From contig NZ_JAAATZ010000001.1 in assembly GCF_010119235.1 (NCBI RefSeq), positions 2,014,501-2,078,500 on the forward strand: DNA of 64,000 nucleotides. Reading direction: 5' to 3'. Below the pieces are notes generated by a model. That model was not told the origin of the DNA, searched no databases, and saw only the letters and a program-made list of their open reading frames with translations. Shown one piece after another: positions 1 to 9,675 of the stretch (within the stretch, counting starts at the first letter, position 1; each line of letters opens with the position of its first letter). Both the position numbers and the translations under genes were made by a program. Origin of the DNA: Flavobacterium phycosphaerae. GTDB taxonomy: Bacteria; Bacteroidota; Bacteroidia; Flavobacteriales; Flavobacteriaceae.

Positions 1-147
1 AAGGAAGTGATATCTCTAAATAAGGGTTTTAGTTCTCTTCCGAAGAGAATTGAGGCTTTTGTCAGTAGGTATCAATGTTTGGAGACCAACAAATTGATAT
101 TTAAAAATTACAATTCAAGTAATGCAACTAACTTTAGTTTCTTAGTA

Positions 148-3100
148 CTATCGCTTTAAAGCAAAGTGTCCTTTTACATTGCGACCGTCAACAAACTGAA
201 TGTCGTACCAGTAATCATCAGCCGGCAGTTCATGGCCATTATAGGTGCCGTCCCAGCCATTGCTTATAGGCGACAGTTGTTTTACTAATTTTCCGAAGCG
301 GTCAAAGATGTATACAATCGAATTGACATTGGGCGAAAGCAAACTAATTCCTCTCACATTCCAATAGTCGTGATAGCCATCGCCGTTGGGAGTAAAATAC
401 TGCGGAATACCCAGTACCGGAACTGATATAGGACCAATGATGCCACAACCGTTTTTATCGCGAACGTATAACTCATGGAGTCCCATCGGCACATTGGTAA
501 AGAGGCCGGTGTCGCGATAAGGGCCGTTACTGTCATCTAGCGCGTATTCATAAATTCCGGAGCCTGTTACGGTTATGGCTACCGAATTGATTTCGGTTAA
601 ATCGGTTATGACAATATCCTGAATGCTGGCTATTTGGGAACTAATCACCGTTAACACTCGGGTTGCGGCGCAGCCAAAAGTATTGGTCACTCGTACACTA
701 TATACTCCGGTAGTGTTGACGGTAAGTGTAGGATTGATTTGTCCGGCCAGGATGTTGTTATTCAAATACCATTGAAAGGAATAGTTGGTTGTTGAGGAAC
801 CATCTTGAATTCCGGCATCTAAAGTAGCCTGTGTATCGGGGAGACAAATGAGTACGGTTTCTTCTTGGTCAATTTTTGGCAACGGATGTACCACAAACGG
901 AATAATCATTTGGGCGGTACAAGCCGTATTGATAGGGTTTTCGACTACTACTTTTACGTTTTGCGTACTACTTGTGAAAGGATTTGGCAACGGACTAGGC
1001 AGCGGATTATTGTTGCCGTCAAAATAGTAAACGTTCATTCCGGTTTGTGTCCCGAGAAGAGTAGCCTCAAAATTGGTGGTGTCAAAATCGTGTTGCCCAT
1101 CTTGATCGATTACAATAGCTTCATCATCACAAGTAGTAGTTAACGTTGCCGCAATAGGGAAGACTTCGGGTAAATCATCCACAATAAACTGCAAGGTTTC
1201 TTCCTCATAACAAGGACCGTCAGCGGATTGTGTATTGTTATTGCTGACTCTGATGGTAATGGTTTCATTGGTGTTGACCGGAAACGGGTTGGGTAAAGGC
1301 GAAGGAAGCGGAGTACCGTTGGCTCTGAAATATTTTACATTGACATTAGGCTGTCCGTTTACTACTGCTGCTTGAATTCCGGAAGTATCAAAACCGTAAG
1401 TTCCGTCCTGATTGTCATCGCAATGGCGAATCAGGTTGTTGGCATTTACCGGATAGGCAAAAGGCAAGGATTCTACCACCAGGTCAAACTTTTTAAAACC
1501 AAAGCAAGAGTTGTCTGCTGTGCTGTCTACACGAATCCAAATGGTTTGCGTACCGGGGAAACCAATGTTTCGGTAGTTGGAAGGGTCCGGAATAGCTAAA
1601 GAGTTTCCGGCGGCATCGGTTTCGGCCAAGAAATCGGCTTCGGTTTTATAATATTTTATAGAAACATTACTTGGTAAAAAGGCTAACAGGCTGTTGGTGA
1701 TGGGGGTAAAATCGAACTTGGTTATGCCGTCACGGTCATCATTAACAGGATCAAGATAATCATCACACTTAAAGCGGTATTGGTTTTGCACCTGAAAGCT
1801 TGGCGGAATTTGTGTTACCGAAATAGTCAAATCAATGCGCGCTACTCTGAAACAGCCGTTACTGTTGACCACTCTGGCGTAAACGCTGGTGTTGCCGGTG
1901 GTGAAAGCAATAGGATTGGCAATTAAGAACGTATTGTTTTGGGTGTTGGCTGCTGCCAGATTGGTATAATAAGTAAAGGTTTCGTTCATGTAATTTGACG
2001 AAATCACATCATTTTTTTGCGTTAAATTGAAGGTAGAAATTCCATCCGTATTGTCATCACATTGTTTTAACGAGATAGGAGTAGTAATTACCGGAAGCGG
2101 ATACGTGGTTAAAATACCTCCGGTGGAATATAGCCCGCAACTGTTTCCGTTTTTATTTAAAAAGACACGGTATTGGTAGCCGACCATCGTTGGAGAAACA
2201 TTGGAAATGGTTAACGTTACCGTAGTTACTCCGGAGTAAGTGGCATTATTGGTCAGCGTGGTCCAAGTAGCTCCGTTATCAGTAGACAATTGCCATTGAT
2301 AGGAGTTTACCGGATTGGTTGTTATGGTAAAAGTAGCCGACTGTAATTCGCAAGCGATAACATTTTGAGGTTGAGTAGTAATGATAATCGGTGCGGCAAT
2401 GATAAAATTAATACTGCCTTCGGTAGCATCGTTGCAGTTGTCGGCGTCGCTGTCTAAATCAATGTAATTGGCCATGCCATCCCCATCCGTATCGGCTAAA
2501 GTGTAGTTAAGAATTCCGCTGTCAGGCGAAGTTTCTAAACTGTTATGGAGTCCGTTGGTACCGAAGTTACCGGTCATTATGCCGCTGGTATTGCTGGCGT
2601 TTCCTGGGCTTCCGGATTCGATTATATCCACGATACCGTCATTGTCAGCATCTAAATCCAAATAATTCGGAATGCCGTCGCTGTCTGTATCAGCGGGGGT
2701 AATACCATTGGCAAAAATATTATCGATTCCATCACCGTTGGTATCTGCATTGGATAGCGGTGTTACCGTTTGTCCTTGCGATTCCACAAAATCGAGGATG
2801 CTGTCGTTGTCACTGTCATAATCATCCTGATCGGGTATGCCGTCGTTATCCGAATCTTTAGGGATGCAGGTTGCCAACAATCTCATGGTAGCTTTATTGC
2901 CCACATTGTCAGACAGATTTCGGTGCTTAAAGCTTATAGTACCTGAGCTTTTGGTCAGGAATTTAAAGGTACCGGTGCCGGCGGCCAGCGGAATAGTATT
3001 GTTTAATCGGAATCGGATTTCGAAAGAGGAGAATTGGGTAACGCCACTTTCATAAAAACCATCATAATTAGTGTCAATCAACAATTGGTTGTCCGGATTT

Positions 3101-5136
3101 AAAACGGTGATTGTTTTATTTATGGGTGAATTGATGGTGTATTCTCCGTTAGAATCGAGCAAGTCGGTGGCATTGGCCGTCGTAACATATTCTAAACTAA
3201 GCGAAATCGGTTGAGCAAACGTCATTTGATATTTTACCCAGTTGGTCTTTCCGGGCGGAATATCGGTTACAAAGCTACCATCGGCATTTCCGGTGAAAGG
3301 GGTTGGACTGGCAGTAGCTGAGGTTGTGACTGCTCCGGTAAAAGAATTAGAATAAGGCCCGACAGTAATAGTTCCGGAAGCTGTATTGGCTAGAGAAACA
3401 GACTGGTTGCCAAAGGATTCTGTGCAATTGGTGATGCCGTCATTGTCATTATCCAAATCGATATTGTCATTTGTACCATCATTATCAGTATCTGCGGCAC
3501 AGGCACTGACCGGAATTTCTGCGGAATAGAAATCGGTACTACAAGCGCTTAAAGTGGCTTTAACTTTGTAAAAACCAGGTTGGGTAGGCGTATAAGTGTT
3601 GGCAGTGGCACCTGTAATGGGGGTTCCGTTAAAATACCATTGAAAGAGATCAAAACCACTGATGGCGTTGACTTGTAAATCAACAAAAGGAATGCAAGTG
3701 GAGGTTGCTGTGGCTTGAGGTTGCAGAATAATCTCAGGGTCAAAGGTAAATCCAGAATAATACCCGCCATAAGTAGCCGCACTACTCGAACCATAGTAGG
3801 AAAGGTACACCTGCTCTGATGAAAAAACAGAAACATTTCCGGTTAGGTTTTCAAAAGTATAGGTTACATAATTAGCATTACCGGTTACGGCTAACGGGCC
3901 GTTGACATTGATTCCGGAGGGTAAAGTGGCTAAGCTGTAATTGGTTCCGTCAATAATAAAATCAAGAGAAGCTCCGGCTTTAGTAACAATACAAACCGTT
4001 CCGAAAAAATCGGTTAAACCACCCACTTCGTTGATAAAAGGAATATTATTTATGGTTTTGGGTGTTTGACAGCTTAATGGAGGCAGAAAGTGCATGTTTT
4101 GATTGGCCTGACTTGAGGTACCGCCTATACCTTGATAAGCAAAAACATTTTTAGAGGCACTTACATATAGGTTTCCATTGGCCGAAAAGGCACTTCCGTC
4201 GAGAGCTAAATAGTCGCCGGCATTTAAGGTGGTGTAAGGAGTTGCGTTGCCATCTAAATAGATAGCGGTGTTGTCTTCATTTGCAACCAATAGTGGTCGT
4301 TCGGTTACATCAATTCCGGAGCCTTTGACAAAAATATATTCTTGACCGGTTCTTTCGGCGGAAACAATTTGGTCAAAACCTAAATCGATATTAGCATCAT
4401 TATTTCCATTGGTTCCGGCAAAAGAGCCACAGTTTACTGCTATTGGTTTGTTAGAGGTAATGGAAGCCCCGATTAATCCGTCTCTATTGCCGTCTGTTGG
4501 GCCTTCTACGGCTATGACATAACTTTCGCCGGCATTGAGTGTTATATCGCTTGGGGTATTTGAAGCGGCAGTATTGTTGATTAAATCTACTCCGGGTTTT
4601 ATATCGCCAAAAGAAACAACGGTATTGTTTTCGGTTGCCAGTATGGAAGCAAAAGTATAATGCGTATCAGTAATGGCGCTGATACCGGTGTTGATAAAGG
4701 CGCCGATTCTGAATTGGGTTCCGAGCGCGGCGCTACCTTTTGAAACAAGGCCACCTGCCTGAAAGTTTTGATTAGATGCTGTTAATCTGACGGTGACGTA
4801 AATTAAATCTTCAGCTTGAACGATGAATCCTTTATTGTCTTTAACCGTATTAACATCGCTTCTTGAAATTAATAATTGGGTGTCATAGCCTGTGCCAATA
4901 ACATACACAAAAGGTGCGTCGCGGCTAACAGTACCGGTAATCGTATTGCCGCCAATTTCCTGAATTTGAAAATTGACAGGGGTAATGCTGGGACATGAAA
5001 TATACATAGACTGACCTTGAGGCACAGCGGAAGCAGAATCAGTATTGGATAATGGTGGTATATAATGGGTTTTACTAAATTGGGCTGTTGTGGATAAGGA
5101 CAGCAAAAAAGCAAAAAGCGCAACAATCTTTTTCAT
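148..5136 (-). CDS. Giant cell-surface protein with T9SS type B sorting domain
   Basis: 1662 residues. An N-terminal signal peptide (about residues 1-18, ending TTAQ) directs Sec export. Residues ~125-460 resemble an IgGFc-binding-like adhesin domain. Asp-rich thrombospondin type 3 calcium-binding repeats (DTDNDG and DSDNDGIPD motifs) occur near residue 550 and at about 760-900. Several Ig-like or PKD-like segments follow, each containing a CDDN-type motif. The last ~85 residues (FTPNGDGYHDYW ... GHFALKR) are a type B C-terminal domain recognised by the type IX secretion system, so the protein is probably exported and attached to the surface or released. An adhesive role is inferred from the domains. 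It is followed upstream on the same strand by a second type B protein with the same C-terminal ending. Start chosen at the ATG that gives a clean signal peptide. Confidence 0.9.
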   Translation of the reverse strand: MKKIVALFAFLLSLSTTAQFSKTHYIPPLSNTDSASAVPQGQSMYISCPSITPVNFQIQEIGGNTITGTVSRDAPFVYVIGTGYDTQLLISRSDVNTVKDNKGFIVQAEDLIYVTVRLTASNQNFQAGGLVSKGSAALGTQFRIGAFINTGISAITDTHYTFASILATENNTVVSFGDIKPGVDLINNTAASNTPSDITLNAGESYVIAVEGPTDGNRDGLIGASITSNKPIAVNCGSFAGTNGNNDANIDLGFDQIVSAERTGQEYIFVKGSGIDVTERPLLVANEDNTAIYLDGNATPYTTLNAGDYLALDGSAFSANGNLYVSASKNVFAYQGIGGTSSQANQNMHFLPPLSCQTPKTINNIPFINEVGGLTDFFGTVCIVTKAGASLDFIIDGTNYSLATLPSGINVNGPLAVTGNANYVTYTFENLTGNVSVFSSEQVYLSYYGSSSAATYGGYYSGFTFDPEIILQPQATATSTCIPFVDLQVNAISGFDLFQWYFNGTPITGATANTYTPTQPGFYKVKATLSACSTDFYSAEIPVSACAADTDNDGTNDNIDLDNDNDGITNCTESFGNQSVSLANTASGTITVGPYSNSFTGAVTTSATASPTPFTGNADGSFVTDIPPGKTNWVKYQMTFAQPISLSLEYVTTANATDLLDSNGEYTINSPINKTITVLNPDNQLLIDTNYDGFYESGVTQFSSFEIRFRLNNTIPLAAGTGTFKFLTKSSGTISFKHRNLSDNVGNKATMRLLATCIPKDSDNDGIPDQDDYDSDNDSILDFVESQGQTVTPLSNADTNGDGIDNIFANGITPADTDSDGIPNYLDLDADNDGIVDIIESGSPGNASNTSGIMTGNFGTNGLHNSLETSPDSGILNYTLADTDGDGMANYIDLDSDADNCNDATEGSINFIIAAPIIITTQPQNVIACELQSATFTITTNPVNSYQWQLSTDNGATWTTLTNNATYSGVTTVTLTISNVSPTMVGYQYRVFLNKNGNSCGLYSTGGILTTYPLPVITTPISLKQCDDNTDGISTFNLTQKNDVISSNYMNETFTYYTNLAAANTQNNTFLIANPIAFTTGNTSVYARVVNSNGCFRVARIDLTISVTQIPPSFQVQNQYRFKCDDYLDPVNDDRDGITKFDFTPITNSLLAFLPSNVSIKYYKTEADFLAETDAAGNSLAIPDPSNYRNIGFPGTQTIWIRVDSTADNSCFGFKKFDLVVESLPFAYPVNANNLIRHCDDNQDGTYGFDTSGIQAAVVNGQPNVNVKYFRANGTPLPSPLPNPFPVNTNETITIRVSNNNTQSADGPCYEEETLQFIVDDLPEVFPIAATLTTTCDDEAIVIDQDGQHDFDTTNFEATLLGTQTGMNVYYFDGNNNPLPSPLPNPFTSSTQNVKVVVENPINTACTAQMIIPFVVHPLPKIDQEETVLICLPDTQATLDAGIQDGSSTTNYSFQWYLNNNILAGQINPTLTVNTTGVYSVRVTNTFGCAATRVLTVISSQIASIQDIVITDLTEINSVAITVTGSGIYEYALDDSNGPYRDTGLFTNVPMGLHELYVRDKNGCGIIGPISVPVLGIPQYFTPNGDGYHDYWNVRGISLLSPNVNSIVYIFDRFGKLVKQLSPISNGWDGTYNGHELPADDYWYDIQFVDGRNVKGHFALKR

Positions 5137-5163
5137 TGGATAAAATTAGTAAAAAAAAAGCAT

Positions 5164-7470
5164 TTATCGCTTGAGGGCAAAATGGCCTTTGATGATTCTG
5201 CCATTGTTTAAAGTGATGACAAACCAATAATCATCAGCGAAAAGTTCCTGTTGATTTAGTTTACCATTCCAACCCGGGTGGTTGGCATCAAAGCTGTAAA
5301 TGAATTTGCCGTAACGATCAAAAATGGAGATTATGGCATTGGGGTAGTAAAATAAATTTTTAATTTGCCAAGTGTCGTTAATGCCATCTCCGTTTGGAGT
5401 GAAAAATTTGGGATAATCCAGTACAAAGATATGGTCTATGGCATTAGGATTACAGCCGTTTTGGTCGCGAACTACAATGTTGTATTCATTGGGCGTTACA
5501 TTGGTAAACAATGAACTACTTTGAAAATGAATGCCGTCCAAAGCATATTCATAATCCCCACTGCCGCTTACATTAATTTGAACCGTATTGCTGTTTTCTG
5601 AAAAATCACCAATGTCAACCGAAGTAATTATCGGCGCACTGGAGGCTACTACAGTAAATATTTTTGTAACACTACAACCATTGGAATTGGTTACCGTTAC
5701 GGTATAAGTTCCTGAAGTTAGTAACGGAATAGATGAGGTGGTGGCTCCGGTATTCCAAGTATAACTGCTGAATCCTGTTGGTACGGATAAGGTGGTTGTT
5801 GTTTTACCATCACACAGAAACACGGTTTCATCATTAAAATTGGCAGGATTGAATGTAATACTTTGTAAAGGCACCGGGATAATACCATAACAATCAGGGC
5901 CATTTACAATTCGGGCAAAAATGATTTGGTTGGGTGTAGTTGTATTGGTAAAAATATTGGGTAATGCATTAGTTTGATTGGCCGCATTGGCCGCAGTCAA
6001 GTAATATTCTACCAACAATCCGTTGGGTAAGGTGTTTAGTACTTTAGGAGTTACTTGTTGATTTAAATCGATAGCCGTAAATCCATCATGGGTGCCATCT
6101 TCATCACAAATCTTAATTTGATTTATTATTGGCATGGGATTGTCGGCTATTTGAAGGTTTATGGTAACATAGCTGTCACAACCAAATGAATTTGTTACCG
6201 CAGCCACAACCTGACTAGTAGTGTTGTTTTGAAAAGCGGTAGTATTGGTAATTGCATTAAGATGATGTTGAGCATCATACAGATTTGAATAATACACAAC
6301 TGTATTACCCGATGAGCTTCCTTGTATAATTGGGGTCAGCTTTGTTAAATTAAAAAAAGCTATACCATCGTTATTGTCGTCGCATTGTACGAGAGTGATA
6401 GGAGCAGTGCTGGGCATCCCAACGTATTCAATAGTAACTTCGCCTTCTGCTATGCAGCTGGTGCTGTTTAATGTTATTTCTACTTTGTAAACTCCGGCGC
6501 TGGTAACGGTATAAGTTGGATTAGTTTCGCCTAGCAGTTCTACATTGTTTTTGAACCATTTATAAGTATTGGTGCCGGGTTCGGTTGCATCCAGCACATA
6601 AGTATCGCTGTTGCAAAGCGGATTGTTGTTGGCTATTAATCGGTCAGGACCTAAATCGGTACCCACACTAAAACTTCCACCGCCAAGAAAGATAGCAGAA
6701 TCGTATTGCGGATTGGTTTCATCGGCAATTACTAATTTAATGTGATAGGTAGTTCCCGGAATTACATTAGCTTTTGCAGTCATTATAGCGGTTTGTCCGT
6801 CAAAATTGATGGGAGCTGTGCTGTCATTATAACTTCCGAAAAAAGAGTCGTTTTCTGCCGGACAACCTGAATTACCTGGGATGTCAGGATGTACGGTTGT
6901 TACTTTTACGGGTATTGATGTATTGGGGATTAATGCTAAGTTTTGATAACTGTCGGGACTTCCGGCGACTTTTAATAAAAAAGCAAACCCATCTGAATAA
7001 TGGCAAGGTGCTGTACCGTGATATTCTTCTGAAGCAAAAATATAATCAAAACTGATTTGACTGGTTAGCGGTGTAAAATCAAACTCGAGTACGGTAGCAT
7101 TGGAAGTATTGGATATGGATAATGCCTGTTCTAAATCGGGGTCACCCAGCCAACCCGGTGCATCGTCACTAAGGAGAGAGATGTTGGGACCTTGTGTGCC
7201 GATAGCGGTACTTGTACTTAATACGATACCATTTGCAAAAGGAAAGCTACTGGTTCCGGCTGTAAAATAACCAAAACTTTGTTCCCCTGAACCAAAATTC
7301 CCTCCACTTACACTGAAATTTGCTACGTTGGCACAAGGGCTGTTAATTAAAACATTTTCTACTAATTGCTGTGCCGTGTAGGTATCAGTAACCGTGATGT
7401 TTTGCGCCCAAATAGTTTTCGGGGAAAAACAACAAAGCAAAATAAAAAATAAAATTCGCAATAGCTTCAT
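5164..7470 (-). CDS. Choice-of-anchor L domain protein with T9SS type B sorting domain
   Basis: 768 residues. A signal peptide covers ~1-22 (ending IWAQ). Residues ~45-270 form a choice-of-anchor L domain; the diagnostic FDYIFASEEYHG motif lies near residue 145. Ig-like segments follow, with CDDN and CDED motifs. The last ~80 residues (FFTPNGDGINDTW ... KGHFALKR) are a T9SS type B domain closely matching that of the neighbouring 1662-residue protein. It is therefore predicted to cross the outer membrane by T9SS and act at the surface. It lies 27 bp upstream of the larger gene on the same strand, and the two may be co-transcribed. The substrate or partner is unknown. Confidence 0.9.
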   Translation of the reverse strand: MKLLRILFFILLCCFSPKTIWAQNITVTDTYTAQQLVENVLINSPCANVANFSVSGGNFGSGEQSFGYFTAGTSSFPFANGIVLSTSTAIGTQGPNISLLSDDAPGWLGDPDLEQALSISNTSNATVLEFDFTPLTSQISFDYIFASEEYHGTAPCHYSDGFAFLLKVAGSPDSYQNLALIPNTSIPVKVTTVHPDIPGNSGCPAENDSFFGSYNDSTAPINFDGQTAIMTAKANVIPGTTYHIKLVIADETNPQYDSAIFLGGGSFSVGTDLGPDRLIANNNPLCNSDTYVLDATEPGTNTYKWFKNNVELLGETNPTYTVTSAGVYKVEITLNSTSCIAEGEVTIEYVGMPSTAPITLVQCDDNNDGIAFFNLTKLTPIIQGSSSGNTVVYYSNLYDAQHHLNAITNTTAFQNNTTSQVVAAVTNSFGCDSYVTINLQIADNPMPIINQIKICDEDGTHDGFTAIDLNQQVTPKVLNTLPNGLLVEYYLTAANAANQTNALPNIFTNTTTPNQIIFARIVNGPDCYGIIPVPLQSITFNPANFNDETVFLCDGKTTTTLSVPTGFSSYTWNTGATTSSIPLLTSGTYTVTVTNSNGCSVTKIFTVVASSAPIITSVDIGDFSENSNTVQINVSGSGDYEYALDGIHFQSSSLFTNVTPNEYNIVVRDQNGCNPNAIDHIFVLDYPKFFTPNGDGINDTWQIKNLFYYPNAIISIFDRYGKFIYSFDANHPGWNGKLNQQELFADDYWFVITLNNGRIIKGHFALKR

Positions 7471-7486
7471 AGCATCCGCAAAGATA

Positions 7487-8323
7487 CTATAAATCTCTTT
7501 TTTTGATGATTTTATACGATAAGAATATGAAAAGGGCTGTCCACGCCAAAACGATTAACAGTGACGTAAAGTGCACATCATAATCTTTAATATCATTGTC
7601 GCCAATGGTAGTCTTTATACTTTTGATTATAGACAATCGGGTAAAAGGTTCTACGATTAAATTGCTCATGGCTTCCAGCGGGAAGAACTGCATAATTTGG
7701 GCTGCGGTTTCGCTCTTCGGGAAAATTTTAAAGGTTAAAATTCCTTTGGCTATTCCTTCAATGATATTCCATACAAACAAAAAACCGATGGCGAATGCAG
7801 AACGTTTTACTAATACACCAAGGAACAAACAGAAAGAGAAAAAGCCAACCAGTTTTATAAAATAGGCCAATAGGTATTCCAGTCCCGAAAATACTATACT
7901 CAATTCCGTATAAGAAGAGAAGCTGTATCCTAAAAGTAAGGACATGATAAAAATAAAAACTGTAGAGGTAAAGGCAAAAAGAATGACAGTTAAGAATTTG
8001 GAGAGTACAAATTCCTGTTTGCTCATCCCGTCGATGAGGTTTTGTTTTAAAGTACCGTAGCTGTATTCATTTGCCATCATTGAAACAATAACGATGGCTA
8101 AAAAGAACTTTAATATGGCGGCAATGTAGGTGTTAAAGTGCCAAATAAACGGAAAATTGAAAATGCCCATTTCGGCAAAATGAATTTTAAAATTGCCGAT
8201 ATCAAATTTGATGGAAGCTATTAAAGCAATGAAAGAAAGAATCACAAAATAACTTATGGTTAGTATTCTGCTGGCTCTGTTTTTCCAGATTTTTTGTAAT
8301 TCTATGGCTAGTAATCTTTTCAT
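7487..8323 (-). CDS. ABC-2 family transporter permease
   Basis: 278 residues with about six hydrophobic segments and the usual ABC-2 permease layout: a short cytoplasmic N-terminus (KRLLAIELQKIWKNR) followed by a membrane helix, then the MANEYSYGTLKQNLIDG stretch after the second helix. It begins 9 bp after the ATP-binding subunit gene, so the two almost certainly form one operon and one exporter. The substrate cannot be told from sequence; relatives export antibiotics, lipids or peptides. It ends 16 bp before the start of the choice-of-anchor L gene. Confidence 0.88.
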   Translation of the reverse strand: MKRLLAIELQKIWKNRASRILTISYFVILSFIALIASIKFDIGNFKIHFAEMGIFNFPFIWHFNTYIAAILKFFLAIVIVSMMANEYSYGTLKQNLIDGMSKQEFVLSKFLTVILFAFTSTVFIFIMSLLLGYSFSSYTELSIVFSGLEYLLAYFIKLVGFFSFCLFLGVLVKRSAFAIGFLFVWNIIEGIAKGILTFKIFPKSETAAQIMQFFPLEAMSNLIVEPFTRLSIIKSIKTTIGDNDIKDYDVHFTSLLIVLAWTALFIFLSYKIIKKRDL

Positions 8324-8332
8324 GACAGGCTG

Positions 8333-9229
8333 TTATTTGTTGGTTAATGCTAAAAATTGTTGTTCCAAGCTTATTTTTTTCTGAACTAAGTGATTCAAAC
8401 AAATGCCTTTGTCAAACAAATACTTATTTAGTTGTGCTGCGTCTACCTTGTTTTTAAAATACACAATTATTTTTCCTTCGGTTTCCGAAATTTTATCGGT
8501 TTCCGGATGATTTTTTAAAGCTTCCGTAAGTGTGGTATTGTTATCGGCCTGTAATTCAAAAAAGCCGCTTTGGTTGGTCATTCCGTCAACAGTGCCGGTA
8601 TATAAAACTTCACCAAAACGCAAAACTAAAACATGGCTACATACTTTTTCGACTTCGTCTAATAAATGCGAAGCCAATAAAATCGTGGTGCCTTGTGAAG
8701 CAATCAGCTTAATGATGTCGCGAATTTGATGAATCCCTTGCGGGTCTAAGCCATTGGTAGGTTCATCTAAGATTAAAATTTCAGGGTCGTTTAATAGGGC
8801 AGAAGCAATGGCCAAGCGTTGTTTCATTCCCAATGAAAAGGTTTTGAACTTGCTGTCTTTGCGATCCATCAGTCCAACGATTTCTAACTTTTCGTTTACT
8901 TTGGAGTAGTCAATTCCCTTGATTTTGCAAACCAATTCCAGGTTTTCTTTGGCCGACATATAAGGGTAGAAATTGGGTCTTTCGATAATGGCACCTACTT
9001 TTTTCAGCGCTTCATGGGTTTGCATAGCGCCATCAAACCAACTGTATTCACCAGAAGTTTTGTTGACTACATTCAATACAATTCCTAAAGTGGTGGATTT
9101 TCCGCTGCCGTTGGGACCCAAGATTCCGTAGACATTGCCTTTGTGTATTTCGAGAGAAACGTCTTTTACTGCATGAATTTTGCCGTACCGTTTGTTCAGC
9201 TTTTTGATGGAAAGAATAGTTGATTCCAA
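8333..9229 (-). CDS. ABC transporter ATP-binding protein
   Basis: 298 residues, the ATPase of the ABC-2 exporter encoded just downstream. Walker A is GPNGSGKST (residues 38-46), the signature is FSLGMKQRLAIA (from residue 131), Walker B is ILILDEP (151-157), and the switch His is in LLASHLLDEVEKVC. The C-terminal ~80 residues are the extension common in CcmA/BcrA-type ATPases. It energises export by the permease at the inner membrane. The substrate is unknown. All catalytic motifs are intact. Confidence 0.93.
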   Translation of the reverse strand: MESTILSIKKLNKRYGKIHAVKDVSLEIHKGNVYGILGPNGSGKSTTLGIVLNVVNKTSGEYSWFDGAMQTHEALKKVGAIIERPNFYPYMSAKENLELVCKIKGIDYSKVNEKLEIVGLMDRKDSKFKTFSLGMKQRLAIASALLNDPEILILDEPTNGLDPQGIHQIRDIIKLIASQGTTILLASHLLDEVEKVCSHVLVLRFGEVLYTGTVDGMTNQSGFFELQADNNTTLTEALKNHPETDKISETEGKIIVYFKNKVDAAQLNKYLFDKGICLNHLVQKKISLEQQFLALTNK

Positions 9230-9281
9230 GGGTTAAGTTTTTAAGGTTTGCTGGTTTGACGATTGAAACCTTAGTTTGTTA

Positions 9282-9545
9282 CTATTCTTTTTTTGTAAAA
9301 TAAAAACGGGCGATAAATTGCTTTTTTAATTGAAGATAAAATAAAGTTTCATTAATTTCTTTCAGCTTTGAGGTCAGTGTTATTTTATGTCCACGGCTGT
9401 CATTAGTAGCCTGCATCTTGCAAACTTCACATTCAAATTCGCTAAAATGATTGTTGACTTTTTTGGTCTCAACAAAACGATGTCCTAGTAAGGAACAGAG
9501 ATAATTTTTTTTCACCATTCCTTCGGGTAAGTAGTTTGTTTTCAT
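9282..9545 (-). CDS. Small hypothetical protein with possible zinc-binding Cys/His
   Basis: 87 residues; family not recognised. It contains CSLLGH near residue 17 and CEVC near residue 39, a C-x4-H ... C-x2-C arrangement that could bind zinc. The C-terminal half is basic and probably helical (LKEINETLFYLQLKKQF). No signal peptide or membrane segment. It stands alone between the ABC transporter operon and an outer membrane protein, with 52 bp on one side and 130 bp on the other. The Cys pattern and the lack of a competing frame support a real gene, but function is unknown. Confidence 0.6.
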   Translation of the reverse strand: MKTNYLPEGMVKKNYLCSLLGHRFVETKKVNNHFSEFECEVCKMQATNDSRGHKITLTSKLKEINETLFYLQLKKQFIARFYFTKKE

Positions 9546-9675
9546 ACAAATAAGGTGTTGGTTTCGGGTAAGTAAACATACAGATTAACCGATTAAGAGC
9601 AAAATATAATCGTTAAAATACACGTTTTTAACTATTTATAATAAAAATTACTTACAAATTAATGTAATCCGATGG

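Noticed and set aside
31..84. Possible further 21-bp phased units at the left end (CCGAAG and GAGGCTTTTG motifs) and a short palindrome TTCTCTTC-C-GAAGAGAA
   Set aside because: Units are not in exact 21-bp register and only one or two resemble the core. The palindrome has almost no loop and no T tract.
89..118. Possible LytTR-type pair (ACAATTCAA with a partner 21 bp upstream)
   Set aside because: The upstream partner matches too poorly, and the site lies downstream of a minus-strand gene with no plus-strand gene visible. Likely chance.
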